Position numbers and translations under genes: made by a program. 51,604 nt of DNA. Source: Bacteroidota bacterium (lineage in GTDB: Bacteria; Bacteroidota; Bacteroidia; NS11-12g; UBA9320). This document shows, in pieces, positions 26,532 through 35,073 of this stretch (positions are counted from its first letter, which is position 1; every line of letters begins with the position of its first letter). Location of the stretch: positions 1 through 51,604 of the forward strand of contig JABWCE010000018.1 in the NCBI GenBank assembly GCA_013359235.1. The letters run 5' to 3'. Under the pieces are notes generated by a model, which was not told the origin of the DNA, did no database searches, and saw only the letters and a program-made list of their open reading frames with translations.

Positions 26532-26870
26532 ATGTTCACATTAATCACCTGGCTCACAATAATAGCATGCGTACTTTTAGTAGCAATAGTACTTATACAG
26601 AACCCTAAAGGCGGAGGTCTTGCAACAAATTTTTCGGCTGCCAACCAAATTTTAGGAGTTAATAAGACTACAGAAGGAGTTGAAAAAATAACATGGATAC
26701 TTGCAATAACACTGCTCGTTTTATCTCTTGCAGGACCGTTTTTTATTTCAGGTTCGTCAAACTCAAGAGAATCAATGATGAAAGATAATATTGAAAATGC
26801 AACTCCAAGACCAACAGCCCCCGCCCCTCCTGCTCCTAATGGCAACGGGCAGCAACCACAACAACCATAA
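26532..26870 (+). CDS. secG: Preprotein translocase subunit SecG
   Basis: A 112-residue membrane protein of the SecYEG channel. The first TM (LITWLTIIACVLLVAIVLIQ) is followed by the family signature NPKGGGLATNFSAANQILG. The second TM is about residues 56-74 (WILAITLLVLSLAGPFFIS). The C-terminal tail is Pro/Asn/Gln-rich, common in Bacteroidota SecG. It starts one base after the stop of the acidic repeat gene and is followed by a strong terminator. Confidence 0.95.
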   Translation: MFTLITWLTIIACVLLVAIVLIQNPKGGGLATNFSAANQILGVNKTTEGVEKITWILAITLLVLSLAGPFFISGSSNSRESMMKDNIENATPRPTAPAPPAPNGNGQQPQQP

Positions 26871-26898
26871 TTTCAAAAAAAAAATATTAAATAATATT

Positions 26899-26921
26899 GC
26901 CTCGCTTCGGCGGGGCTTTTT
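26899..26921 (+). terminator. Rho-independent terminator after secG
   Basis: The hairpin gcctcgc-ttcg-gcggggc (26899-26916) has a UUCG tetraloop and one G.U pair, followed by a T-run. It closes the miaB-secG unit. Confidence 0.93.
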
Positions 26922-27093
26922 ATTTGTAGAAAACAAATAATAAAAAACTTTAAAAAAATGTTGAGATAAACTCAATATTGTATGTTTTCAATGGAATAAA
27001 TTGCTAATTAAAAAGCAAATATAAAAATTTGATGAATTGTTTAGCTTTTAATAATTTTTTGTGTAAACCTGTTTTAAAACAAGGCAATAATTT

Positions 27094-27101
27094 TAATTTT
27101 G
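27094..27101 (+). promoter_or_regulatory. Candidate -7 box of surE (TAATTTTG)
   Basis: An exact TAnnTTTG match 9 bp before the surE ATG, in the 190-bp gap after the secG terminator, which otherwise shows nothing recognisable. No clear -33 box. Confidence 0.45.
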
Positions 27102-27110
27102 TAAAAAAAA

Positions 27111-27878
27111 ATGGCCAAACCCCTAATATTAGTTTGTAATGATGATGGAATTTCGGCACCAGGAATCAGCTCGCTTGTAAAAAGCATGAGACAAATTGGC
27201 GATGTAGTTGTAGTGGCTCCCGATAGCCCACAAAGCGGTACCGGACACGCAATAACAATGAATCATCCGCTTCGTATGGAAAGAGTGCATTTGTTTGATG
27301 AAATAACTGCTTATCAATGCAGCGGCACACCTGTTGACTGTGTAAAACTTGCTGTTGATAAAGTATTGCACCGTCACCCTGATTTGTTGGTTTCAGGAAT
27401 TAATCACGGCTCAAATTCATCAATAAATGTGATATACAGCGGTACTATTAGTGCTGCTGTAGAAGGAGCAATTGAAGGTATAAACTCAATTGGGTTTTCG
27501 TTAAATGACTATGGATACGAAGCAGATTTTGAAGCTTCTGTGCATTATAGCAAAATTATTGCAGAAAAAGTATTGCAATACGGCTTGCCGCAAGGAACAT
27601 TGCTAAATGTGAATATTCCCAAACTTAAAACCGAAGAAATCAAAGGCATTAAAATTTGCCGTCAGGCAAAAGCAAAATGGGTTGAAGAATTTGATGAAAG
27701 AACCGATCCGCATCGCCGTAAATATTATTGGTTAACAGGAAATTTTGTAAACAATGATCATGGCGAAGATACTGATGAATGGGCATTAAAAAACGGTTTT
27801 ATTTCAATAGTTCCCACCCAGTTTGATTTAACTGCCCATCATTCAATAAGTATATTAAACACATGGAATTTTCAGTAA
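27111..27878 (+). CDS. surE: 5'/3'-nucleotidase SurE
   Basis: A 255-residue metal-dependent phosphatase acting on nucleoside monophosphates. The motif LVCNDDGISAPGI holds the metal-binding Asp pair. SGTPVDCVKLA, LVSGINHGSN and YSGTISAAVEGAI are the further conserved segments with the metal-binding Asn. Length is normal for the long form. It is followed by a small membrane protein (16-bp overlap) and lpxB, an order I recall from other Bacteroidota. Confidence 0.97.
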   Translation: MAKPLILVCNDDGISAPGISSLVKSMRQIGDVVVVAPDSPQSGTGHAITMNHPLRMERVHLFDEITAYQCSGTPVDCVKLAVDKVLHRHPDLLVSGINHGSNSSINVIYSGTISAAVEGAIEGINSIGFSLNDYGYEADFEASVHYSKIIAEKVLQYGLPQGTLLNVNIPKLKTEEIKGIKICRQAKAKWVEEFDERTDPHRRKYYWLTGNFVNNDHGEDTDEWALKNGFISIVPTQFDLTAHHSISILNTWNFQ

Positions 27879-28132
27879 ATAAATTCGATAAATTTTGGTT
27901 AGGATTAACAGTAGGATTATTTACACCTGCATTTTTTGTCTTTATAATGTTTTTGCAAGAAAAAATGTTTGCCATGATGCTTGTAAGTTCATTGTTGAGA
28001 ATAGGTTTAGTTTTTAATTTAGTCATTTTTCTCATTACATTTTACACAAAATTTACTAATATCCCCAAGGGGATTTTGTATGCTACAATATTTTACGCTC
28101 TAATTATCGCATATCTTTTTGTAACTTCTTAA
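27863..28132 (+). CDS. Small membrane protein, unknown function
   Basis: An 89-residue protein with three hydrophobic segments (about 12-30, 34-56 and 65-87: LGLTVGLFTPAFFVFIMFLQ, AMMLVSSLLRIGLVFNLVIF, LYATIFYALIIAYLFVT). No conserved catalytic motif is evident. The ATG at 27863 overlaps the end of surE by 16 bp. It is therefore likely translated with surE and lpxB. Its position suggests an envelope role but nothing in the sequence proves it. Confidence 0.82.
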   Translation: MEFSVNKFDKFWLGLTVGLFTPAFFVFIMFLQEKMFAMMLVSSLLRIGLVFNLVIFLITFYTKFTNIPKGILYATIFYALIIAYLFVTS

Positions 28133-28148
28133 AAAACATAAAATCAAA

Positions 28149-29264
28149 TTGAAGTATTACATTATTTCAGGTGAAGTATCGGGTGATTTGCATGGTGCTA
28201 ATCTTATAAAATCTATAAAAAAAATAGACGAAAATGCTCAATTCAGAGTTTGGGGCGGAGATATGATGCAAAACGAAGGTGCAGTAAACGTAGTGCATAT
28301 TAAAGAACGTGCATTTATGGGCTTTGTAGAAGTATTTCTCAATTTTTTTAAAATTATAAAACTCATTAAATTAGCAAAAAATGATATTTTAAAATACCAA
28401 CCGGATAGATTAATTTTTATTGACTATCCAGGATTTAATCTAAAAATTGCAGCATGGGCTAATAAAAAAGGTTTTACAACTCACTACTACATATCGCCAA
28501 AAATTTGGGCATGGAACACAAAACGTGCTTTGAAAATTAAAAAAATAATTACAAAAATGTATGTAATCCTGCCTTTCGAAAAGCATTTTTATAAAACCTT
28601 TGATTACAATGTTACTTATGTCGGAAATCCATTAATTGATGAAATAGAAAATTTTATACCCTACTCTGATTTTCTAATAAAAAACAACATAGGACAAAAA
28701 CCCATCATTGCTTTGCTGCCAGGTAGTCGCAGACAAGAAATTAATTTAATTTTACCCATAATGTTGAATAGCGTAATAAATTATTCAGACCAATATTGCA
28801 TTGTGCTTGCAGTAGCTCAGGGTTACGATTTTTCTTATTTCGACAAATTTAAAAACATTGAAAAAGTAATACTAATAAAAGATAATACATACAATTTGCT
28901 TAAAAATAGTTACGCAGCAATAGTCACTTCGGGTACTGCTGCACTCGAAACAGCTATATTTAATGTTCCGCAAGTTGTTTGTTACAAAACGAGTTTTTTG
29001 AATGCTTTTATTGCCAAATTTGTTTTGAAAGTTGATTTTATTTCGCTTGTAAACCTCATTATGAACAGAGAAGTGGTAAAAGAATTGCTACAAAATGATT
29101 TAAACGAAATGAATTTGAAAATTGAAATTGATAAAATACTTGATACAACAAACAGGAATGAAATTTTAAAATCATACAAAGAACTAAAACTGATTGTAGG
29201 TGGTAGCGGTGCTTCTGCCAAAACTGCAGAATGTATTGTGTACAATAAATCAATTGAACAATAA
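28149..29264 (+). CDS. lpxB: Lipid-A-disaccharide synthase
   Basis: A 371-residue GT-B glycosyltransferase that condenses UDP-2,3-diacylglucosamine with lipid X in lipid A synthesis at the inner membrane. The start MKYYIISGEVSGDLHGANLI (TTG codon) matches the family's N-terminus. ISPKIWAWNTKRALKIKK is the conserved central block, LLPGSRRQEI marks the second Rossmann domain, and TSGTAALETAI the donor-binding site. It lies 16 bp after the small membrane protein gene. Confidence 0.96.
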   Translation: MKYYIISGEVSGDLHGANLIKSIKKIDENAQFRVWGGDMMQNEGAVNVVHIKERAFMGFVEVFLNFFKIIKLIKLAKNDILKYQPDRLIFIDYPGFNLKIAAWANKKGFTTHYYISPKIWAWNTKRALKIKKIITKMYVILPFEKHFYKTFDYNVTYVGNPLIDEIENFIPYSDFLIKNNIGQKPIIALLPGSRRQEINLILPIMLNSVINYSDQYCIVLAVAQGYDFSYFDKFKNIEKVILIKDNTYNLLKNSYAAIVTSGTAALETAIFNVPQVVCYKTSFLNAFIAKFVLKVDFISLVNLIMNREVVKELLQNDLNEMNLKIEIDKILDTTNRNEILKSYKELKLIVGGSGASAKTAECIVYNKSIEQ

Positions 29265-29284
29265 ATGATTAATATAAAAATGAT

Positions 29285-29292
29285 TATTTTTG
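29285..29292 (+). promoter_or_regulatory. Candidate -7 box of plsY (TATTTTTG)
   Basis: An exact TAnnTTTG match 22 bp before the plsY ATG. This suggests plsY can be transcribed separately from lpxB. Confidence 0.42.
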
Positions 29293-29314
29293 CAAATGAT
29301 ACATTAAAAATTTA

Positions 29315-29947
29315 ATGGAAATATTTATTATAATTTTATTTAGTATTCTATCGTATCTTCTCGGCTCATTACCAAGTTCTATTTGGCTTAGCAGGGTTTT
29401 ACATGGTATTGATATCAGAGAACATGGCTCAGGTAATGCTGGGGCTACAAACACTTTTAGGGTTTTGGGAAGCAAAACAGGTTTAATGGTTTTGGCACTT
29501 GATATTACTAAAGGCATTACAGCTTCAAGCCTTGTATTGTTTTTGGGAAGTATAGCACATGGTACCGATAGATATATAAATATTCAATTATTATTTGGAC
29601 TTTGTGCTGTGCTTGGGCATCTTTTCCCAATTTACGAAAATTTTAGAGGCGGAAAAGGTATTGCTACATTACTCGGCATGGTTATAGGCATAAATTATAT
29701 ACTTGCATTATCGTGTATAGCATTGTTTTTAATAGTATTATTTCTTACAAGATATGTTTCATTAAGTTCAATTCTTGCAACAATATCATTTCCCATTTTT
29801 GCCATATTTGTACTTAAAAAAGATGAGCCTTTGCTAATAGCTTTTGGTATAGTTGCAGTAATAATTGTAATTTTAACCCACCAAAAAAATATTAAAAACC
29901 TCATTGCAGGTGAAGAAAACAAAGCCAATTTATTCAGAAAAAAATAA
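29315..29947 (+). CDS. plsY: Acyl-phosphate glycerol-3-phosphate acyltransferase
   Basis: A 210-residue polytopic inner-membrane enzyme of phospholipid synthesis, first acylation of glycerol 3-phosphate. Family motifs are SYLLGSLPSSIWLSR (motif 1), GSGNAGATNTFRVLG (motif 2 region) and FRGGKGIATLLG (motif 3). It has about five TM segments. The usual acyl-phosphate donor enzyme PlsX is not in the window. The gene ends one base before clpS. Confidence 0.96.
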   Translation: MEIFIIILFSILSYLLGSLPSSIWLSRVLHGIDIREHGSGNAGATNTFRVLGSKTGLMVLALDITKGITASSLVLFLGSIAHGTDRYINIQLLFGLCAVLGHLFPIYENFRGGKGIATLLGMVIGINYILALSCIALFLIVLFLTRYVSLSSILATISFPIFAIFVLKKDEPLLIAFGIVAVIIVILTHQKNIKNLIAGEENKANLFRKK

Positions 29948-29948
29948 T

Positions 29949-30236
29949 ATGTTTTTTAATACCGAAACAAAAGAATTATCAGAAACAATATATATTGAAG
30001 ATATAATTGGCACTTCAAATCTTATTTTATTTAATGACGATGTAAATACTTTTGACTGGGTAATAAAATGCCTGGTAGAGTTTTGTAATCACACAACAGA
30101 ACAGGCCGAACAATGTGCTTTGATTGTACACTTTAAAGGTAAATGCAAAGTTAAAAGCGGTACTTATAAAGAACTTGAAAAAATCTGCGAAGCTCTACTT
30201 TCAAGGGGGTTATCTGCAAAAATTGAAGATAATTAA
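29949..30236 (+). CDS. clpS: ATP-dependent Clp protease adaptor ClpS
   Basis: A 95-residue adaptor that delivers N-end-rule substrates to ClpA/ClpC-ClpP. The core LILFNDDVNTFDWVIKCL contains the NDD ligand-binding segment. ALIVHFKGKCKVKSG holds the pocket His. I chose ATG 29949 directly after plsY. An upstream TTG at 29904 would add 15 residues encoded inside plsY and is unlikely. Partner clp genes are not in the window. Confidence 0.93.
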   Translation: MFFNTETKELSETIYIEDIIGTSNLILFNDDVNTFDWVIKCLVEFCNHTTEQAEQCALIVHFKGKCKVKSGTYKELEKICEALLSRGLSAKIEDN

Positions 30237-30300
30237 ACAAAAGAGTTTTATTCGGATTTTATACGTTTAAAGTACACTTATTGCATTTTTCTATAAAACT

Positions 30301-31692
30301 ATGCTCTACAAAAATCAGGAAAAAATTGAACTAATTGACATTGAAGCTCCCGAATTTATCGCTTCCTCGTTACATTTATTATCAAAAAACGGTTGGAAAA
30401 TAGAGAATTTCAATTATGAGAGATTATCTGCCGTAAAAAATATAAATCAAAGCGAAAATTGCATTTTAAACATTAATATAAGAAACACAAGTGCTGACAT
30501 AACTTGTGAAACGAATTTTGATATTGAAACTCCTAAAAACGAACTAAATAATTTTATAATCTCTTATACAGAGTTTTTGAGTTCTAATGATTTTGAAGAA
30601 CAAATTACTGAACTCAAATATCATTATTTTATGGATAATCCCATAGAATACGATGATTTTGCAGTTAAGAATAGTGAAAAATCAAGCAGAAAAAAACTAT
30701 TTGGATTTTACAAAGGTCACCCTGTTACTTCAGTTATTATTTTACTAAATTTTTTAGTATTTGTAATAATGGTTGTTTCGGGCGTAAGTTTAATGATGCC
30801 CGAAACGGAAGAAATATTAAAATGGGGAGGCAATTTCAGACCGTTAATTTTAGAAGGCGAATGGTGGAGATTGTTATCGTGTTGTTTTATACATATTGGA
30901 ATAATTCACATACTTTTTAATATGTGGGCTTTGTACAACATTGGCATTGTAATAGAGCCAATGATAGGTAGTTTCAGGTTTGGTTTTGCATATATAATTT
31001 GTGGACTTGCAGGCAGTTTAAACAGTATAGTTTGGCATTATGCAACGCCAAGTGCCGGAGCTTCGGGGGCTATTTTCGGAATGTTTGGGTTATTTGCTGC
31101 TTTACTCACCACAAATCTTTTAGAAAAAGGTTTTAGAAGTGCTATGCTCAAAAGCATTATGCCAATGATTGTTTTGAACCTTATTTTAGGCACTTCGGCT
31201 ATGATAGACAATGCCGGACACATTGGAGGCTTGCTTACAGGGGTTTTATTTGGTTATTTAATTGCATGGCGTTTTAAGTTTCCTAAAAGTACAATTGTAA
31301 ACATAATTTTATTTGCAATTCCTATTTTGCTTTTGGCTTCATCTGTATTTGCTATAAATAAATATCTTCCAAACCCATACAAAGAGTACAAAAATTTGCT
31401 TGCAAACATTAATAAATATGAAATATCTGCACTTGAACTTGAGAAAAACCAACAAAATCAAAATTCATTAAAACAAGCGGATTTACTGTGGGATAAAGCA
31501 ATAAAAGATGCCACTGAATTGCAAAATTTAAAACTTGATAAAAATACTGAAGTGGTTAATGAAAGGCTTCTATACTATCTCAAGCTAAGAAAAAAAGAAT
31601 TGAATTATTTGAATCAACCCGAAGATTATGACAAATTGAGAAATACATCTCAAAGTATTGATTCTATCCTTAAAATAATAAATGAAAAATAA
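30301..31692 (+). CDS. Rhomboid-family intramembrane serine protease
   Basis: A 463-residue protein. Residues about 1-125 form a soluble domain of unknown type. Residues about 140-355 are the rhomboid core with six or so TM segments. It has HIGIIHILFNMWALYNIG (the conserved His/Asn segment), ASGAIFGMFG with the catalytic Ser in G-A-S-G near residue 255, and IDNAGHIGGLLTG with the catalytic His. Residues about 360-463 form a helical tail rich in Lys/Leu/Asn. Substrates are unknown. Both catalytic residues are present, so it is probably active. Confidence 0.92.
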   Translation: MLYKNQEKIELIDIEAPEFIASSLHLLSKNGWKIENFNYERLSAVKNINQSENCILNINIRNTSADITCETNFDIETPKNELNNFIISYTEFLSSNDFEEQITELKYHYFMDNPIEYDDFAVKNSEKSSRKKLFGFYKGHPVTSVIILLNFLVFVIMVVSGVSLMMPETEEILKWGGNFRPLILEGEWWRLLSCCFIHIGIIHILFNMWALYNIGIVIEPMIGSFRFGFAYIICGLAGSLNSIVWHYATPSAGASGAIFGMFGLFAALLTTNLLEKGFRSAMLKSIMPMIVLNLILGTSAMIDNAGHIGGLLTGVLFGYLIAWRFKFPKSTIVNIILFAIPILLLASSVFAINKYLPNPYKEYKNLLANINKYEISALELEKNQQNQNSLKQADLLWDKAIKDATELQNLKLDKNTEVVNERLLYYLKLRKKELNYLNQPEDYDKLRNTSQSIDSILKIINEK

Positions 31693-31739
31693 TCTGAGAG
31701 TTTAAATTAAGTTCAAATAATTTAATTTCGCTAAAAAAA

Positions 31740-32102
31740 ATGAATCCTCAGGAATTAAAAGAACGCACAAAAGTTTTAGGACAAACTTGTACCAAATTAG
31801 CCCTTGTATTGCCACAAAACAATATAATTTCAGATTATATAAGAAAAGAATTACTACAAGTTTCAATAGATTTGCCATGCAAAGCAAGAACTTTGCTCAT
31901 AGGCCAAACATCATCAAATTTTGTAAACAAACTTTCTGAATGCAGCGAACTTGCAGATAAATGTGCCTATATTCTCGAATTTGTAATAGATGAAAAACTT
32001 ATGGACGATAAACTTGTAACACCTTTGATTGAAGAATGCAATGAACTTATATTAATGTTTTATAAGGCATTTAAGTCAGTTAAAGACAAAATTGACAATT
32101 AA
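31740..32102 (+). CDS. Four-helix-bundle (IVS/23S-insert-like) protein
   Basis: A 120-residue all-helical protein of the four-helix bundle family first met as an ORF within intervening sequences of 23S rRNA genes. The pattern is LPQNNIISDYIRKELLQVSI and LIGQTSSNFVNKLSECSELA, followed by a helix with YILEFVIDEKLM. Here it is a free-standing gene with no rRNA around it. The family's function is unsettled. A TAATTTCG box resembling the -7 element is at 31723-31730. Confidence 0.75.
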   Translation: MNPQELKERTKVLGQTCTKLALVLPQNNIISDYIRKELLQVSIDLPCKARTLLIGQTSSNFVNKLSECSELADKCAYILEFVIDEKLMDDKLVTPLIEECNELILMFYKAFKSVKDKIDN

Positions 32103-32109
32103 AGCATTT

Positions 32110-33192
32110 ATGCTTAAAAAACTTGATTTTTATATTATTAAAAAATTTGTTACTACATTTTTTGTAGCAATTGCTCTTTTTACACTTATCATCATAATAT
32201 TTGACATTGCCGAAAAACTTGATGATTTTGTTGAGAAAAAAGCACCACTTAATGCAATTATATTCGGTTACTATATAAACTTTATTCCTTTTATTTTAAA
32301 TCTTTTCAGCCCGTTTTTTATTTTTCTTACAGTTATATTTTTTACTTCGAAACTTGCCGATAAATCAGAAATAATTTCGATGATAGCTTCGGGTATTACA
32401 TACAACCGCTTTATTAGACCATATTTGATTGTAGCAGTTATTTTAGGTTTTTTTTCATTTGTACTTAATGCATGGATAATTCCAAAAAGCGATAAGCAAC
32501 GTGTAAAATTTGAAAACAGGTATGTAAGAAATGTTAATGATGAATATAAAGAAAATATTATTAGACAGATAAAACCTGGTGTTGTTATGTCTTTGGGCAG
32601 TTTTAATAGAATGGACAGTACAGGGTTTAATCTTAATATAGAATGGATAAAAAAAGGAAAAATCACAAAAAAACTTTTTGCTGATAGAATTTCGTGGGCA
32701 AAAAACAAAAAAAAATGGCGAATATTTAACTACCGCTACAGGATTTTTAATAATGACGGAAGCGAAAAAATAATTATCGGCGAGCTAAAAGACACGTTAA
32801 TTCCTTTTAATCCCAATGATTTTTTTATAAGAGATGAAGACGTTCAATCTTTTAATATGAGAGAACTCAATAATTTTATTAAACTTGAAAAAATGCGTGG
32901 TACAGGGCGTGAATTCTTCTACGAAACCGAAAAATACAGGCGATTTGCTTCCCCATTTTCGCTTATACTCCTTGCTTTTATCGGAGTATGTGTATCTAGT
33001 ACAAAAAAACGTGGAGGTATTGGAATTAATTTAGCAATTGGACTTTTTATAAGTTTTGCATACTTATTTCTTATACAGTGGTTTATTTCGTATGGTAGCA
33101 ATGGAAGTATGCATCCGGTTTTAGCAGTTTGGTTGCCAAATGTGATTTATTTGCCCATTGCTTTATTGTTTTATTTAAAAGCACAGAAATGA
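32110..33192 (+). CDS. LptF/LptG-family LPS export permease
   Basis: With ATG 32110 the protein has 360 residues (a TTG at 32092 would add six and overlaps the preceding gene's end). MLKKLDFYIIKKFVTTFFVA is the usual N-terminus of YjgP/YjgQ. Three N-terminal TM segments, a periplasmic jellyroll-like region (about 140-245) and three C-terminal TM segments are visible (SFAYLFLIQWFISYGSNGSM). It is a transmembrane subunit of the LptB2FG ABC exporter that pulls LPS from the inner membrane. F and G cannot be separated by eye. It overlaps the next gene by ATGA. Confidence 0.93.
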   Translation: MLKKLDFYIIKKFVTTFFVAIALFTLIIIIFDIAEKLDDFVEKKAPLNAIIFGYYINFIPFILNLFSPFFIFLTVIFFTSKLADKSEIISMIASGITYNRFIRPYLIVAVILGFFSFVLNAWIIPKSDKQRVKFENRYVRNVNDEYKENIIRQIKPGVVMSLGSFNRMDSTGFNLNIEWIKKGKITKKLFADRISWAKNKKKWRIFNYRYRIFNNDGSEKIIIGELKDTLIPFNPNDFFIRDEDVQSFNMRELNNFIKLEKMRGTGREFFYETEKYRRFASPFSLILLAFIGVCVSSTKKRGGIGINLAIGLFISFAYLFLIQWFISYGSNGSMHPVLAVWLPNVIYLPIALLFYLKAQK

Positions 33193-35072
33193 AAATCAAT
33201 ATTAAAAATACTATAACTCTTTTATTAGCGATAAATGTTTTATTGCCTTTTGCTAATGGGCAAAATAAGTTTAGCAATAAAGAAAATCAAAAGATATGGG
33301 AGGCAAAAGATAGAAATGATGTAATTTATACTTACCAAGTACTTAAAAAAGGCAGCAATACTGAAAAGCAAATAGCATTAAAGGGATTGATGAGTTGGAA
33401 CGACCCTCAATTCAGAAAAATCTTGATAAAGATTGTAAAAAAGAAAAATTTAGCATTAAAAAAAGCATCCTTAAAAGCTATAGGACAAACTAAAGATTCG
33501 TTTTACATATCATATCTATTAAAAATAATAAATAAAAATAAATACAACAAAATAAGACCCGAAGCCTTGATAGCATTGGGCAAATGCATTACAATATCTC
33601 AATCAGAGAAATTATTAGATATAAAAAAAACAAATACATCGGGTTATACAGAATGTTTGTACAGGGCATTGTTGAATGGCGTATGTTTGCCTCAATTTAC
33701 CGATACTATGGTTAGAAATCTATCAAGCTATGACGAACAAAACAAGTTTTACGCAGCCTGGTATTTATCAAGGACAAAATTTACACTTACTTCAAAAAAT
33801 ATTGAACCTGTATTAAATTTTCTTGAAATAAATACCGAAAATGAACTTGCTATACCATTAGTTATTGCAATTGCAAAAAGTAAAGTGCTGAAAGTTGATA
33901 GTCTGAGAATAAGAAAAATTTTAATCAACAATTCAAAATCAAAAAATGTAGCGATAAAAATAAGTGCAGTAAAAGCAATGCACATATCCAAATACCATTT
34001 TGACGATGAGCTGATAAATAAAACTTATGAGCAAAACGATTTACCACAATTACAAGTTGCCATAAGTGATTTGATTGTAAATAATTGCAATAATTACAAC
34101 AAATACAAAGCTCTCGATTACCAACCTGCATTGGTAAATATTATTTCGAATCAAAAATGTAAAAACACTATCAAACTTGCTGAAACAGGTACTATCTACG
34201 ATAAAATATGGTATTTAAAAACAATAGAAAAAGATATTAATAAATATCCCGAAATTCAAAATATACTTTTGCAAAGTACAAATCCTGCATTAAAAGCCGC
34301 TGCAACCGAATCATTAATAAAATGTGCAAACAACAAGGGTTTCCCTGCTACACTTAATGATGATTTTATTGAAACCCTACTTTTGTTGGTAAAAGATGGC
34401 GATGAAGGAGTTTTGAGTACAATTGCAATAGCTTTGGTAGAAAAACAAATAATACGGCAAACAAATTACAACCTTAAAGAGTTTATTGATTTGTTTACCG
34501 ATGCCATGACAGAACTTATACTTCCACGCCAAATAGAAACATATACTGATATTGTAAAGGCTCTTTCATTTTTAAAAGATACTATTTACACAAAACCTGT
34601 AGCAGAATGGAATACAGCAATTGACTGGAAATACGTTGAAAAAATTTCGGAATCTCAAAAAATAGAAATTACAACCAACAAAGGTAAATTTACCATTACA
34701 CTAAATGTAAACGAAGCACCTGGGTCGGTTTCTGCCATATTAAAATTAGTTGATGAAGGATATTATGACAATAAATATTTTCATAGGCTTGTTCCCAATT
34801 TTGTAATACAAGGAGGTTGTCCAAGAGGCGATGGTTATGGGAGTTTAGATTATACCCTGCGAAGTGAATTTTCAGACCTTAAATACAGCACAGGAACTGT
34901 AGGCCTTGCATCTTCAGGACCAAATACTGAGAGTTGCCAGTGGTTTGTAACACATTGCAACACCCCTCATTTAGACGGCAGATATACAATAATAGGATAT
35001 GTAACAGATGGATTTGAAACTGTTCAAAGACTTGGTGTAGGCGATAAAATAATATCAGTAAAAAAGAAATAA
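33189..35072 (+). CDS. HEAT-repeat/cyclophilin peptidyl-prolyl isomerase fusion
   Basis: A 627-residue secreted protein. Residues 1-24 are a signal peptide (ITLLLAINVLLPFANGQ). Residues about 25-460 contain helical HEAT-like repeats (for example LMSWNDPQFRKILIKIVKKK, NPALKAAATESLIKCAN). Residues about 490-625 are a cyclophilin domain: TNKGKFTITLNVNEAPGSV, FHRLVPNFVIQGG, NTESCQWFVTH and HLDGRYTIIGYV. Cyclophilin active-site Phe-His-Arg and Gln-Trp-Phe are recognisable. It is probably a periplasmic folding helper with a large protein-binding arm. The start overlaps the stop of the LPS permease gene, which suggests an envelope-assembly role. Confidence 0.92.
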   Translation: MKINIKNTITLLLAINVLLPFANGQNKFSNKENQKIWEAKDRNDVIYTYQVLKKGSNTEKQIALKGLMSWNDPQFRKILIKIVKKKNLALKKASLKAIGQTKDSFYISYLLKIINKNKYNKIRPEALIALGKCITISQSEKLLDIKKTNTSGYTECLYRALLNGVCLPQFTDTMVRNLSSYDEQNKFYAAWYLSRTKFTLTSKNIEPVLNFLEINTENELAIPLVIAIAKSKVLKVDSLRIRKILINNSKSKNVAIKISAVKAMHISKYHFDDELINKTYEQNDLPQLQVAISDLIVNNCNNYNKYKALDYQPALVNIISNQKCKNTIKLAETGTIYDKIWYLKTIEKDINKYPEIQNILLQSTNPALKAAATESLIKCANNKGFPATLNDDFIETLLLLVKDGDEGVLSTIAIALVEKQIIRQTNYNLKEFIDLFTDAMTELILPRQIETYTDIVKALSFLKDTIYTKPVAEWNTAIDWKYVEKISESQKIEITTNKGKFTITLNVNEAPGSVSAILKLVDEGYYDNKYFHRLVPNFVIQGGCPRGDGYGSLDYTLRSEFSDLKYSTGTVGLASSGPNTESCQWFVTHCNTPHLDGRYTIIGYVTDGFETVQRLGVGDKIISVKKK

Positions 35073-35073
35073 A

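Noticed and set aside
26922-27093. Possible small RNA or tRNA in the gap between secG and surE
   Set aside because: The gap is AT-rich, and I found no cloverleaf, conserved T-loop sequence or stable hairpin apart from the secG terminator.
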